A stretch of 64,000 nt of DNA from positions 1,845,001 through 1,909,000 of the forward strand of contig CP054184.1 of the NCBI GenBank assembly GCA_015709715.1, given 5' to 3'. Numbering within the stretch: the first letter of the stretch is position 1; each line of letters begins with the position of its first letter. The position numbers and the translations under genes are program-made. This DNA comes from Nitrospira sp. Lineage in GTDB: Bacteria; Nitrospirota; Nitrospiria; Nitrospirales; Nitrospiraceae. The notes under the pieces are model-generated. The model worked only from the letters and a program-made list of their open reading frames with translations, was not told the DNA's origin and ran no database searches. Below are positions 36,512-46,116 of this stretch, piece after piece.

Positions 36512-36614
36512 GGTGATGTCCTTTCCGCGCTAAATGGCCGTCTCCTACCGAAATTCCATTGTAAAAAGGATGCCAGGTACAAGGCAATCCGTCAGCGGAC
36601 GCCGGTCTGATTCG

Positions 36615-36644
36615 TTGACAGGATCAAACCATGCCCGCTAGACT
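36615..36644 (+). promoter_or_regulatory. Sigma-70-type promoter for small lipoprotein
   Basis: TTGACA (36615-36620) is a perfect -35 box. TAGACT (36639-36644) follows after 18 bp and is followed by a T-run. It directs transcription to the lipoprotein gene at 36698, with a leader of about 47 nt. Confidence 0.55.
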
Positions 36645-36697
36645 TTTTTGGGTGCTATTGGTGTCCGCAACATCCCCGTCGCGTAAAGGAGAGGCCT

Positions 36698-37003
36698 ATG
36701 CGCATCCCTGCAGTCAGTCTCGCCTTCTGGTTTTTCGTGCTCACCGGCTGTAGCCACAATCCTTATCTCGACGCCTCATTGACGCGTTATCAAGGGAAAG
36801 ACAAACGATGGATCGAAAAGGAACTGGGCGCTCCCGACGCCAAAACCTCACGATTTTTCGGAGGCGAAAAGTGGATGTACAATCGAATTGCGGGCGGAAA
36901 AACGAGTCCACCGTTGTTTAACTTCAAAGCGAATGAATGTCAGACGATTTTGTATTTCAATAAAGAGGACATCGTCACCGACACCTCATATTCCGGCTGT
37001 TAG
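36698..37003 (+). CDS. Small lipoprotein
   Basis: The 101-residue product has a signal ending VLTGC (lipobox). A short domain follows (KWIEKELGAPDAKTSRFFGG-like and EKWMYNRIAG), recalling SmpA/BamE-type 'GxP...' segments in which a glycine-proline turn precedes a strand. A BamE relation is only suggestive. AAAGGAG lies 6 nt before the ATG, and a clear promoter is present. It overlaps the tail of the opposite-strand YHS gene by 4 bp. Confidence 0.7.
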   Translation: MRIPAVSLAFWFFVLTGCSHNPYLDASLTRYQGKDKRWIEKELGAPDAKTSRFFGGEKWMYNRIAGGKTSPPLFNFKANECQTILYFNKEDIVTDTSYSGC

Positions 37004-37260
37004 CCGGAGAGTTGCTTCTGAAAGGCTTGCGCGCAATCCCGGCTGCAGAAAAAATACGTCTGCCCACCGATTTCCTCCCGAATCGCGTTTCCTCGCGGAA
37101 TAAAAACTCGGCAAACCGGGTCTTGAATCATCTGGTCGGCCGTTCCTTCCCTTCGTTGGTTGTTCGCAACACCCACGCTCCCCCTAATCTCCCGAAAGGC
37201 CCTTCGGACCAAGTAATAGAAAAGAAGCACCAAGCCTGCTATCAGAAGAAGCCTATACAT
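37000..37260 (-). CDS. Membrane-anchored YHS/TRASH-like domain protein
   Basis: The 86-residue product has an N-terminal transmembrane helix (about 4-18). A metal-binding YHS-type module follows: IQDPVCRVFIPRGNAI, then GQTYFFCSRDCAQAFQKQ. Its cysteines are arranged C...CxxxC (FCSRDC). Such modules may bind copper or other soft metals. It is tail-to-tail with the small lipoprotein gene. Confidence 0.75.
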   Translation of the reverse strand: MYRLLLIAGLVLLFYYLVRRAFREIRGSVGVANNQRREGTADQMIQDPVCRVFIPRGNAIREEIGGQTYFFCSRDCAQAFQKQLSG

Positions 37261-37485
37261 GGTGGCGTCTTTCTAAACTCACCACTAAGGACGGGATGTC
37301 CAGATTATTGGAACGGTAAAGGAGTTAGTAACAACCCGTTGTCTTACTAGTCAACCTGCATTCCCTACGGGGCATTCTTAGGACCAAACGGCCCAGATAC
37401 TTTCACCCTGATCAGGACCTTTTCCCACTCGTGACAGTACTTCAGATGGATGGTTTGTCCTACAAGGCGGTGCTATAACGCCTCT

Positions 37486-37638
37486 ATGCATAAATGTGAC
37501 AAATGCCGCGGAACGATGTTGCCGGAACGGGCGGTTGATCTGAACGCTGGTCTGGCGATCACAGTGTTGGCCTGCCTCAACTGTGGTCGTCGCAAGTCAG
37601 CGGATGCTGAACCACGCCCCATCACCTCGCGACACTGA
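37486..37638 (+). CDS. Small double-CxxC zinc-ribbon protein
   Basis: The 50-residue product has two knuckles, CDKCRG (residues 3-8) and CLNCGR, separated by about 27 residues. This is a minimal zinc ribbon. It lies in a gap between other genes and no ribosome site is obvious. The ATG at 37486 is chosen because the first CxxC follows directly. Confidence 0.55.
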   Translation: MHKCDKCRGTMLPERAVDLNAGLAITVLACLNCGRRKSADAEPRPITSRH

Positions 37639-37702
37639 GCCGCTGAATAACGAATTACAGCATAATCTTCCTGCATTCTGCCGGGATTGGCCTCAGACGT
37701 TT

Positions 37703-37745
37703 AATCCATAGTCGTCATGGATTGAACAGGGCGTTAGCTCGCCCT
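37703..37745. terminator. Two adjacent perfect hairpins between convergent genes
   Basis: AATCCAT-AGTCGTC-ATGGATT (37703-37723) and AGGGCG-TTAGCT-CGCCCT (37728-37745) lie between the small zinc-ribbon gene (+) and dapB (-). Both stems are perfect. There is no T-run of length, so a bidirectional, possibly Rho-assisted terminator is only inferred. Confidence 0.35.
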
Positions 37746-37808
37746 CAAGCCCTTTCGCTGATAAGCCCTACCTGGAAGACTGTGCCGACAGCGATGGTCG
37801 CCTGCCGA

Positions 37809-38621
37809 TCAACCAGACGATTTTAAACTCAAAACATCGAGCATATCGTAGAGACCAGGCGGCTGTTTCACGACCCAGCGTGCGGCACGCAGTGCCCCTC
37901 TGGCGAAGGTATCCCGGCTGCTGGCCCTGTGAGTCAATTCGATGCGCTCCCCCATTCCACCGAACATGACGGTATGGTCCCCAACGATATCTCCAGCCCT
38001 GATGGTTTGGATTCCGATTTCGCCCCGCTTCCGCTCCCCGATCAATCCCTTGCGGGCATAGACCCCGACTTGCCCCAAATCTCGATTAACCGCACGCGCC
38101 AGGACATCCGCCATTTTCAAGGCCGTCCCGCTCGGCGCATCCTTCTTGAGGCGATGGTGCGCTTCAATCACCTCGATGTCATAGTCCTCCCCAAGAGTTT
38201 TTGCCATCTCTGCGATCACTTTGTAGATCACATTCACGCCCACACTCATATTGGGAGAAAACACACAGGGGACCTGGCGCGCAAACATCCGCAGTTCGTC
38301 CAACTCCGATGGAGCAAATCCGGTTGTCCCTACCACAATGGCCCGGCGCTGCTGTGCCACGACTCCCAAATGCCCCAAACTGGCAGCAGGAGTGGTGAAA
38401 TCGATCACGACTTCGCCACGGTCCATCACCCCGGCGAGGTCATCCGTGATGGGGACGCCAGTCCGTCCGCAACCGGCAATCTCTCCGGAGTCCTCACCGA
38501 CCGCGTGGTGCCCCTTGCTTTCGACCGCACCGGCTAAGGTAAGGAATGCCGAGTCCTTGACGAGCGACACAAGACGCGCCCCCATTCGTCCCGCAGCCCC
38601 TGTAATCACAACCCTTATCAT
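37809..38621 (-). CDS. dapB: 4-hydroxy-tetrahydrodipicolinate reductase
   Basis: DapB reduces hydroxy-tetrahydrodipicolinate with NAD(P)H in the lysine/diaminopimelate pathway. The 270-residue product has VVITGAAGRMG, the catalytic EAHHRLKKDAPSGTALKMA and GERKRGEIGIQTIRAGDIVG. The ATG at 38621 is chosen because AAGGG lies 8 nt upstream; GTG at 38627 is too close to it. It is the last gene of the arg/lys operon, about 30 bp after dapA. Confidence 0.95.
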   Translation of the reverse strand: MIRVVITGAAGRMGARLVSLVKDSAFLTLAGAVESKGHHAVGEDSGEIAGCGRTGVPITDDLAGVMDRGEVVIDFTTPAASLGHLGVVAQQRRAIVVGTTGFAPSELDELRMFARQVPCVFSPNMSVGVNVIYKVIAEMAKTLGEDYDIEVIEAHHRLKKDAPSGTALKMADVLARAVNRDLGQVGVYARKGLIGERKRGEIGIQTIRAGDIVGDHTVMFGGMGERIELTHRASSRDTFARGALRAARWVVKQPPGLYDMLDVLSLKSSG

Positions 38622-38651
38622 GGTCACAACCCTTGACGATCAATGGCCCAA

Positions 38652-39524
38652 TTAGACGAGTCCGGCTTCCTTCATGACACGCAACAGCTTGTCCCGATTG
38701 TCGCTGCCCATGGGACAGAGTGGCAAGCGTAGCTCGCGCTCGATCTTACCCATCATATGCAAGGCTTCCTTCACGGGAATGGGATTCGTCTCATAGAAGA
38801 GTGCCGTGAAGAGCGGATACAATTGATAATGTTTTACCCGAGCCTCTTCTATCCGACCGGCTAGAAATAGGTTCACCAGTTCGGCCATCTCCTTCGGCAG
38901 CAGATTGGCCGTCACGGTGATGACACCCTTTCCGCCCACCGCCATCATCGGTAGAGTTAAGGCGTCGTCACCCGCCAACACAGTGATTCGGTCTCCACAC
39001 AGCTGGATGATTTCAGAAGCTTGCTGAACCGAACCGCTGCCTTCCTTCACGGCCACGATGGTCCGGCACGTCATGAGCCGGGCAATCGTACTCGGCATCA
39101 TGTTCACCCCGGTCCGCCCCGGGATGTTATAGAGCACGAGCGGAAGATCCACTGCCTCCGCGACGGCCTTGTAGTGCAGATACAAACCCTCTTGCGTGGG
39201 CTTGTTGTAATACGGCGTGATCAGCAGGGCTCCGTCCACACCGGCAGCCTTCGCATGTTTCGTCAGCGCAATGGCTTCTTCGGTGCTGTTCGAGCCGGTC
39301 CCCGCCACCACCGGGACACGACCGCGGACCACTTCGACAGTAAAGGCAACGACCCGGTCATGCTCGGCGTGGGTCAGAGTAGCCGACTCACCAGTTGTGC
39401 CACAGGGCACGATCCCGTGCGTCCCACTGGCAATCTGCCATTCGATCAGATCACCGAAAGCCCGCTCGTCTAATTTTCCATTCTTAAACGGCGTAACAAT
39501 CGCGACCAGGGATCCGGTAAACAT
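38652..39524 (-). CDS. dapA: 4-hydroxy-tetrahydrodipicolinate synthase
   Basis: DapA condenses pyruvate and aspartate semialdehyde. The 290-residue product has VPCGTTGESATLTHAEH, LLITPYYNKPTQEGLYLHY with the catalytic tyrosine, PLVLYNIPGRTGVNM, and VAVKEGSGSV with the Schiff-base lysine near residue 161. It sits between lysA and dapB in the operon. Confidence 0.96.
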   Translation of the reverse strand: MFTGSLVAIVTPFKNGKLDERAFGDLIEWQIASGTHGIVPCGTTGESATLTHAEHDRVVAFTVEVVRGRVPVVAGTGSNSTEEAIALTKHAKAAGVDGALLITPYYNKPTQEGLYLHYKAVAEAVDLPLVLYNIPGRTGVNMMPSTIARLMTCRTIVAVKEGSGSVQQASEIIQLCGDRITVLAGDDALTLPMMAVGGKGVITVTANLLPKEMAELVNLFLAGRIEEARVKHYQLYPLFTALFYETNPIPVKEALHMMGKIERELRLPLCPMGSDNRDKLLRVMKEAGLV

Positions 39525-39560
39525 GGAAGACTCCCTCCCCTATACAATAAGGCCGCTCGT

Positions 39561-40823
39561 CTATGCCAAGAAGGCCGGTATGTCCTCGCCCCGCACAAGA
39601 TCTTCGTACCGTTCGCGCGAACGGATGACATGGAACTGTCCTCCCTGCACCAGGACCTCCGGCACTCGCGGCCGAGAATTGTAGTTCGACGACATCACAA
39701 ACCCATAGGCGCCGGCGCTCATGACAGCCATGAGGTCGCCCTCGCTCATCTCGGGCAACGCTCGATCCTTGGCCAGGAAGTCGCCGGATTCGCAGACCGG
39801 GCCGACCACGTCGACGGTTTGCTTCTGCGCCTGAGCCACACGCTCGCTTAACGGTCGGATATCGTGATAGGCGTCGTAGAGGCTGGGGCGAATCAAATCA
39901 TTCATCGCCGCATCCACGATCAAAAAGCGCTTGGTTTCACCGGTCTTTGTGTACAGAACTTTGGTCACCAAGACCCCGGCATTCCCGACGATGACGCGAC
40001 CAGGCTCCATGATCAGGACGCACTTCAAATCGCGAACCAGCGGAGAAATTGCTGCCGCCAGATCCTTGGGATGAGGTGGCGTTTCATCCAAATAGGTAAT
40101 CCCCAACCCCCCACCGATGTTGAGATAGCGGATGGGAATGCCTTGCTCAGCCAAGGCTTGCACCATTCCCAGCACCTTCTTCAAGGCTTCGACGAACGGC
40201 GTCACCTGTGTCAGTTGCGAACCGATGTGGGCATGCAAACCGACCACCTCGATGTAACTGAAAGAGGCGGCCAGCTTAAATTCCTCGATGGCACGATCCG
40301 CCGCGATTCCAAATTTGCTCTTCTTGAGACCGGTGGAAATGTAAGGATGCGTTTTCGGATCGATGTCCGGATTGATCCGGAGTGCGACCCGTGCCCTCAC
40401 GCCCAGCGACGCCGCGACCTCGTTGATGGCCTGGAGTTCCGCGGACGACTCCACATTGAACATCAAGATATTTGCCTTGAGCGCATCACGAATTTCCTCG
40501 GGGCTCTTTCCGACACCGGCAAACACAATCTTCTCGGCCGGCACCCCCGCCTTCAAGGCGCGAAACAGCTCTCCTCCCGACACGATATCGACCCCGCTAC
40601 CTTCCTTCGCCATGAGACGCAGGACCGCAAGGTTCGAGTTCGACTTCATGGCGAAGGCCACAATGTGCGGGATGTCCTTGAACGCGCCATCGTACGTGCG
40701 AAAATGCTGCACCAATGTATTGTGGCTGTACACATAACAGGGAGTCCCGACTTCTTTGGCAACACGGGAGAGCGGCACCTCCTCGCAGTACAGTTCGCCT
40801 TGTTTGTATTGGAAATCATGCAT
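39561..40823 (-). CDS. lysA: Diaminopimelate decarboxylase
   Basis: LysA decarboxylates meso-diaminopimelate to L-lysine with PLP. The 420-residue product is full length. It has FAMKSNSNLAVLRLMAKEGS with the PLP lysine near residue 60, VSGGELFRAL, HIGSQ, GGGLGITY and the C-terminal VVGPVCESGDFLAKDR. It follows the LptM-like lipoprotein gene by about 110 bp. Confidence 0.96.
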   Translation of the reverse strand: MHDFQYKQGELYCEEVPLSRVAKEVGTPCYVYSHNTLVQHFRTYDGAFKDIPHIVAFAMKSNSNLAVLRLMAKEGSGVDIVSGGELFRALKAGVPAEKIVFAGVGKSPEEIRDALKANILMFNVESSAELQAINEVAASLGVRARVALRINPDIDPKTHPYISTGLKKSKFGIAADRAIEEFKLAASFSYIEVVGLHAHIGSQLTQVTPFVEALKKVLGMVQALAEQGIPIRYLNIGGGLGITYLDETPPHPKDLAAAISPLVRDLKCVLIMEPGRVIVGNAGVLVTKVLYTKTGETKRFLIVDAAMNDLIRPSLYDAYHDIRPLSERVAQAQKQTVDVVGPVCESGDFLAKDRALPEMSEGDLMAVMSAGAYGFVMSSNYNSRPRVPEVLVQGGQFHVIRSRERYEDLVRGEDIPAFLA

Positions 40824-40931
40824 GGTGGTTATCCTCGATCAATAATTATACTTCGTCGCGCATCATCGGACCTCTCTCGGCGAGGCCCAAGGCGATCGGG
40901 CTGCTGCCCGCTGCCGTTCGGCGGGTGGGGA

Positions 40932-41213
40932 CTACCTGGTTCCCATCTGCCGTAGCGGAGGATCCGGGAGGGGATCAGGTTCCGGCGCGGACAGCACGTC
41001 CTCGATCCTCACGGCAGTGGGTGGCATGGGTCGCGAGGCCGATCCCCACACGCTCGCACCAGGCGCCAACAATCCTTCGCGCCTCAACTGCCGCTCCACA
41101 ATGGGGCTCACGCCGACATCTTCAGGCGGGATCGGCGCACCCAAGACGCCGCATCCTCCCATATTCACGAAAAGCAGCACAACCCACGCGCCGAAACGGT
41201 AGGACGGCCTCAT
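40932..41213 (-). CDS. Small LptM/YifL-like lipoprotein
   Basis: The 93-residue product has a hydrophobic signal and the lipobox NMGGC-G, followed by VLGAPIPPEDVGV. That resembles LptM (YifL), the small lipoprotein that helps LptD/LptE maturation and is often encoded beside lysA or dapF. The Pro-rich C-terminus is longer than in E. coli LptM. Its ATG overlaps the argH stop (ATGA). Identification rests on the short motif and position. Confidence 0.6.
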   Translation of the reverse strand: MRPSYRFGAWVVLLFVNMGGCGVLGAPIPPEDVGVSPIVERQLRREGLLAPGASVWGSASRPMPPTAVRIEDVLSAPEPDPLPDPPLRQMGTR

Positions 41214-42661
41214 GCCAGAGCCTTCTCGAGCTCCTTGATCCGCGCCTCCACGCGCTGCCCGGCAGTTCCACCGAGTTGTCGTTTGCGCGCAATGGCCCCC
41301 TGCACTGTGAGGCAGGTCAGGGCATCACGTTCGAAACGGGTCGAAAAGGTCCGCAACTCCGCCAAGGTCATTTGTTGGAGCGGCCGCTGTCGTTCCAGCG
41401 AGGATCGCACAATCTGTCCGGTAATGGAATGGGCCTCCCGGAAAGGAACCCCCTTGGTCACGAGATAATCGGCCAGCTCCGTGGCCAACATCCCCCCCCC
41501 TTCTGCGGCTTCAGCTAACACCGCCCGGTTGACAACCAAGCGCCGCATAAGTTCTGTGCAGAGGACCAGCGACGACTCCGTCGTATCGACCGCATCGAAC
41601 AGCGCTTCCTTGTCTTCCTGTAAGTCCCGGTTATAACTAAGGGGCAGCCCCTTGAGCAGCGTCAGAGTCCCCATCAAGTGGCCATACACCCGACCGGTTT
41701 TTCCCCTCACCAGTTCCGGCACATCCGGGTTCTTTTTCTGCGGCATCATGCTGCTACCGGTGCAGAAGCTGTCCGGCAAATCCACGTATCTGAATTCCTG
41801 GGAGGCCCAAAGAATCAGCTCCTCACTTAAGCGGGAGAGGTGCATCATGATCAGAGACAGGGCACCGAGCACTTCCACCACCCCGTCTCGGTCGGACACC
41901 GCATCCAAGCTGTTCTGAGTCAGGGCAGGAAAATCCAACAGCGAGGCGGTATAGCGCCGATCGACCGGATAGTTCGACCCCGCCAACGCCCCGGACCCCA
42001 GGGGCATCACATTGAGCCGTTTACGGCAATCCTGCAATCGCCCGTAATCGCGATCAAGCATTTCGACGTAGGCCAGAAAATGGTGCGCCAGCAAGACCGG
42101 TTGCGCCCGTTGCAGATGGGTGTATCCGGGCATCACGACATCCACATATGCCCGCGCCTGCCGCACCAACACCCGCTGAAACGCGCGAGCCTGCCCCATC
42201 AGCCGCGACAACACATCCCGCAAGAACAGGCGAAGGTCCAACGCCACCTGATCGTTCCTGCTGCGTCCCGTGTGGAGTTTGCCCCCCAAGGGGCCGATCA
42301 CCTCCGTCAGCCGGCGCTCGATCGCCATGTGGATGTCTTCGTCCTGTGGCAAAAAGAGGAACGCCCCTTGATCCAATTCTCGCTTCACCGCTTGCAATCC
42401 CTTGACGAGTCGGGCGGCCTCTGTACGGGTGAAGACCCCTGCCCGCTCCAACGTGCGGCAATGGGCGATGCTGCCTTGGATATCGTAGGGATACAGTCGT
42501 CGATCGAAGGACAAGGACGAGGTGAACTGTTCCACCAGTCGATCGGTCTGTTCAGCGAACCGGCCCCCCCAAGCCTTGCCTTTGGGAAGGGCACGACCCA
42601 CGCCCGACGTCGACTCACCGGACTTGCGCGCGCGCGGCGCAGCCTGCTTGGACCTGGCCAT
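41210..42661 (-). CDS. argH: Argininosuccinate lyase
   Basis: ArgH splits argininosuccinate to arginine and fumarate. The 483-residue product has AWGGRFAEQTDRLVEQFTSS, TGRSRNDQVALDLRLFLRD, HLQRAQPVLLAHH and the family signature GSSMMPQKKNPDVPELVRG. About 25 basic, Ser/Gly-rich residues precede the usual start (KAWGGRF). The ATG at 42661 shares one base with the argG stop (TAATG), which supports this longer start. Confidence 0.95.
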   Translation of the reverse strand: MARSKQAAPRARKSGESTSGVGRALPKGKAWGGRFAEQTDRLVEQFTSSLSFDRRLYPYDIQGSIAHCRTLERAGVFTRTEAARLVKGLQAVKRELDQGAFLFLPQDEDIHMAIERRLTEVIGPLGGKLHTGRSRNDQVALDLRLFLRDVLSRLMGQARAFQRVLVRQARAYVDVVMPGYTHLQRAQPVLLAHHFLAYVEMLDRDYGRLQDCRKRLNVMPLGSGALAGSNYPVDRRYTASLLDFPALTQNSLDAVSDRDGVVEVLGALSLIMMHLSRLSEELILWASQEFRYVDLPDSFCTGSSMMPQKKNPDVPELVRGKTGRVYGHLMGTLTLLKGLPLSYNRDLQEDKEALFDAVDTTESSLVLCTELMRRLVVNRAVLAEAAEGGGMLATELADYLVTKGVPFREAHSITGQIVRSSLERQRPLQQMTLAELRTFSTRFERDALTCLTVQGAIARKRQLGGTAGQRVEARIKELEKALA

Positions 42662-43881
42662 TACTTGCCCGATCGCTTCTTGTTACGTTGTGCCCGAATG
42701 GCCAGCCTGAGCGCATTGAGTCGGATAAAACCCTCCGCATCCTTCTGCCGATAGACCTCGTCTTCTTCGAATGTGGCCATGTCCAACCGGTAGAGCGACC
42801 GGGGGGACTTGCGGCCGACCACGGTACAGGTGCCTTTATAGAGCTTCACACGAACGGTGCCGGTCACGTCCCGCTGGGCCTCGTCAAGGGCCGCTTGGAT
42901 CATTTCCCGCTCCGGCGCATACCAATAGCCGTAGTAGATCAGTTCGGCATACCGAGGGATGAGGCTGTCTCGCAGGTGCAACACTTCGCGATCCATCGTC
43001 AACGATTCAAGCCCGCGATGGGCCGCATGAAGGATCGTGCCGCCCGGGGTCTCGTACACCCCACGAGACTTCATGCCGACGTAGCGATTCTCCACCAAGT
43101 CCACTCGTCCCACACCGTGTTCGCCTCCCAAGGTATTGAGGTGGGCCAGGAGCTTGGCGGGACTCATCTTCTTACCGTCCACCGCCACAGGGTCGCCCGC
43201 GACATAGTCGATCTCCACCTCGCGTGCCTTGTCGGGCGCCCGCTCCGGAGACACGGACATCACAAAAATTTCCGCGGGGGGCGCGGCCCAGGGATCTTCC
43301 AAAATCCCGCCTTCATAACTGGTATGAAACAGGTTCATGTCCATGCTGTAGGGCTTTGCCTTTGTCGCAGTCACCGGAATGCCGTGTTTCTCCGCATACT
43401 CGATCAACTCCCGCCGCGACCGCATGGTCCATTCCCGCCAAGGCGCGATGATCTTGATCTGCGGATGCAGGGCCATGTAGGTCAACTCGAACCGGACTTG
43501 ATCGTTTCCCTTGCCGGTCGCCCCATGGCAGACCGCTTCCGCTCCTTCCTTGGCGGCAATCTCGATCTGTCGACGCGCAATCAGGGGCCTGGCGATGGAC
43601 GTGCCGAGAAGATAACTCCCTTCGTAGATGGCGTTCCCGCGTAACATAGGGAAGACATGGTCCTTGACGAAGACCTCGCGCAGATCTTCGACATACACCT
43701 TCTTCACCCCCAGGGACTGCGCCTTCTTCTTGATAGCCTTCAGGTCTTCCCCTTGCCCGAGATCGGCGCAAAAGGCCACCACCTCGCAGCCGTACACCTC
43801 TTCCAGCCACTTCAGAATGACCGACGTATCCAGCCCGCCGGAATAAGCCAATACGACTTTCTTATAGGATGACCGACTCAT
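42661..43881 (-). CDS. argG: Argininosuccinate synthase
   Basis: ArgG joins citrulline and aspartate using ATP. The 406-residue product has the PP-loop [33 protein letters not shown] and [18 protein letters not shown] at 43881 (MSRSSYKK) is chosen as the family-typical start. It lies in the arg operon between argF and argH. Confidence 0.96.
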   Translation of the reverse strand: MSRSSYKKVVLAYSGGLDTSVILKWLEEVYGCEVVAFCADLGQGEDLKAIKKKAQSLGVKKVYVEDLREVFVKDHVFPMLRGNAIYEGSYLLGTSIARPLIARRQIEIAAKEGAEAVCHGATGKGNDQVRFELTYMALHPQIKIIAPWREWTMRSRRELIEYAEKHGIPVTATKAKPYSMDMNLFHTSYEGGILEDPWAAPPAEIFVMSVSPERAPDKAREVEIDYVAGDPVAVDGKKMSPAKLLAHLNTLGGEHGVGRVDLVENRYVGMKSRGVYETPGGTILHAAHRGLESLTMDREVLHLRDSLIPRYAELIYYGYWYAPEREMIQAALDEAQRDVTGTVRVKLYKGTCTVVGRKSPRSLYRLDMATFEEDEVYRQKDAEGFIRLNALRLAIRAQRNKKRSGK

Positions 43882-43906
43882 GCGACTCCTCACCAAGATC
43901 TACGGG

Positions 43907-44890
43907 TTACGGCGTCCTGCTTCGCGTATGCTTCCCTAACAGGCGCACCAGAATAGCCTTCTGCATATGCAGGCGGTTTTCCGCCTGATCGAACACGACC
44001 GACTGCGGCCCATCCAAGACCTCGGCACTGATTTCCTCTCCCCGATGGGCGGGGAGGCAGTGCATGACCAGAGCATCTGGCTTGGCCCGCTTGAGCAGCC
44101 GCTCGTTGAGCTGGTAGGGCGCCAAGGTCTTGAGGCGCCGCGCCTGCTCGCGTTCGCGGCCCATGCTGATCCACACATCCGTGTAGAGGACATCGGCATC
44201 CTTCACGGCCACGAGCGGGTCTGTGCCGATTTCAATCACCGCGCCCGTCTGCTGGGCCTCTAGCCGAGCACGATCGACGATGTGCTGATCGGGTTGATAC
44301 CCGGCCGGGCACCCGACGGCGATGGTCATGCCCATCTTCGCCGCGGCCTCGATCAGCGAATTGGTCACGTTGTTGCCATCGCCCACATAGGCAACTTTGA
44401 CGCCTTTGAGCCGCCGCTTCTTCTCCTGAATCGTCAGGAGGTCCGACAAGGCCTGGCAGGGATGGCTGAGATCCGTGAGGCCGTTGATCACGGGGATGGT
44501 CGCCTCACGTGCCCACTCTTCCACAATGGCGTGGTCGAAGGTCCGTACGACGATGGCGTCCAGATACCGCGAGAGCACCCGCGCCGTATCGGCCACGCTT
44601 TCACCGCGCGACAGCTGAATGTCCCCCATCGGCAGCACCATGGCCTGCCCACCGAGCTGATTCATGCCGGCTTCGAATGACACTCGCGTCCGGGTGGAGG
44701 GTTTCTGAAAGAGGAGGCCGAGCATCCGCCCCGGCAACAAGGGATGGGGCAGCCCGCGGCGCTGCTTGGCCTTGAGTTGAGCGGCCAGCCGCAGCAGGGC
44801 CGTGAGTTCTTCACTGGGGATCGAGAGCAGTTCCAGGAAGTCTTTGTCGAGTCCGATCTTCCTGGTTGAGCGACGAGGACGCTGCGACAT
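43907..44890 (-). CDS. argF: Ornithine carbamoyltransferase
   Basis: ArgF makes citrulline from ornithine and carbamoyl phosphate. The 327-residue product has the carbamoyl-phosphate motif KPSTRTRVSFEAG, HPCQALSDLLTI, VAYVGDGNNVTNSLIEAAAK and the ornithine-site HCLPAHRGEEIS. A short basic leader precedes the typical FLELL start. It is 8 bp after argD in the operon. Confidence 0.96.
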   Translation of the reverse strand: MSQRPRRSTRKIGLDKDFLELLSIPSEELTALLRLAAQLKAKQRRGLPHPLLPGRMLGLLFQKPSTRTRVSFEAGMNQLGGQAMVLPMGDIQLSRGESVADTARVLSRYLDAIVVRTFDHAIVEEWAREATIPVINGLTDLSHPCQALSDLLTIQEKKRRLKGVKVAYVGDGNNVTNSLIEAAAKMGMTIAVGCPAGYQPDQHIVDRARLEAQQTGAVIEIGTDPLVAVKDADVLYTDVWISMGREREQARRLKTLAPYQLNERLLKRAKPDALVMHCLPAHRGEEISAEVLDGPQSVVFDQAENRLHMQKAILVRLLGKHTRSRTP

Positions 44891-44898
44891 ACGCGCCC

Positions 44899-46116
44899 CT
44901 AGTGTGAATGGGTGGACGAAACGGCGGTCCGTCGCCCCAGGCTCTGCGCCAATGCGTCGAGCAACCGATCGATGTCGCGTTGCGTGATGATGAGTGGTGG
45001 CACGAACCGTAGCACCCGGTCGCCCGTGCAGTTGATCAAGAGGCCGCGCGCGAGGCAGTCGGCGACCACGGTCTTCGCATCGAAGTCCAGTTCGAGGCCC
45101 TGGAGCAGCCCCAGACCGCGGACTTCCTTGATGCAGCGAAACCGTTCCTTCAAGTCAGCCAAACCCTTCGACAAACTTTCCCCCATACGCCGCCCTTGCT
45201 CGAGGATCTTTCCATCCAACAAGACCCGCAGCACCGCTAGGGCGGCCGCGCAGGCCAACGGATTCCCGCCGAAGGTTGAGGCATGGGTGCCGGGGACGAA
45301 GGCGCGGGCCACGGCATCCGTCGCCAGACAGGCGCCGATCGGCACGCCGCCGCCGAGCCCCTTTGCGAGTGTCATGATGTCGGGCTGCATCCCATACTGC
45401 TCGTAACAGAAGAGCGTCCCGGTCCGTCCCATGCCGGTTTGGACCTCATCGAAAATCAGCAGCACGTCGCGCTCCCGGCACAACTCGCGCAGTCCCTGTA
45501 GGTACCCCCGTTCAGCGACGTGGACGCCCCCTTCGGCTTGGATGGGTTCCAGCATGATAGCCGCGGTTTTCGACGTGATCGCCCGTTCAACCTCCGACAG
45601 GTCGTTGAAGGCCACGTACGAGAATCCTGGCATCAGCGGCGCAAACCCCTTCTGAACCTTCTCCTGCCCCGTCGCCGTCACAGTGGCCAGGGTCCGACCA
45701 TGGAAGGAATTCTTCATCGTGATGATTTCGTACCGGTCGGAGCCGTATTTATCGTAGGAGTATTTGCGGGCCAGCTTGATGGCCGCTTCGTTCGCCTCTG
45801 CCCCGCTGTTGCAGAAAAACACCTTCTGGGCAAACGAATGCTCCACCAGCGTCTGCGCCAACCGCACCTGCGGCTCGGTATAATAGAGATTCGAGGTGTG
45901 AATGAGGTGCTGCACCTGTTTCTGAATCGCCAACACCAGATCCGGATGCCCATGCCCCAGCAAATTCACCGCAATGCCCGCCACAAAATCGATGTACTCC
46001 CGTCCCTCCAGGTCGTAGACCCTGGTCCCGCGCCCGCGCACGATGGAAATCGGCTGGCGCATATAGGTGTTCATCAAGTACTGTTCGGCGTTCTGACGCA
46101 ACTCTCCCGTCGGCAT
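44899..46116 (-). CDS. argD: Acetylornithine aminotransferase
   Basis: ArgD is the PLP enzyme of N-acetylornithine synthesis and may also act in diaminopimelate synthesis in some bacteria. The 405-residue product has FCNSGAEANEAAIKLARKYS, FHGRTLATVTATGQEK, LLIFDEVQTGMGRTG and the lysine region IMTLAKGLGGGVPIGACLA. ATG at 46116 has GGGAGAGG just upstream and is preferred to an in-frame ATG at 46173. It appears to lead the arg/lys operon. Confidence 0.94.
   Translation of the reverse strand: MPTGELRQNAEQYLMNTYMRQPISIVRGRGTRVYDLEGREYIDFVAGIAVNLLGHGHPDLVLAIQKQVQHLIHTSNLYYTEPQVRLAQTLVEHSFAQKVFFCNSGAEANEAAIKLARKYSYDKYGSDRYEIITMKNSFHGRTLATVTATGQEKVQKGFAPLMPGFSYVAFNDLSEVERAITSKTAAIMLEPIQAEGGVHVAERGYLQGLRELCRERDVLLIFDEVQTGMGRTGTLFCYEQYGMQPDIMTLAKGLGGGVPIGACLATDAVARAFVPGTHASTFGGNPLACAAALAVLRVLLDGKILEQGRRMGESLSKGLADLKERFRCIKEVRGLGLLQGLELDFDAKTVVADCLARGLLINCTGDRVLRFVPPLIITQRDIDRLLDALAQSLGRRTAVSSTHSH

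Noticed and set aside
39864-40955. Long plus-strand frame opposite lysA
   Set aside because: LysA is fully conserved on the other strand; the antisense product has no coherent features.
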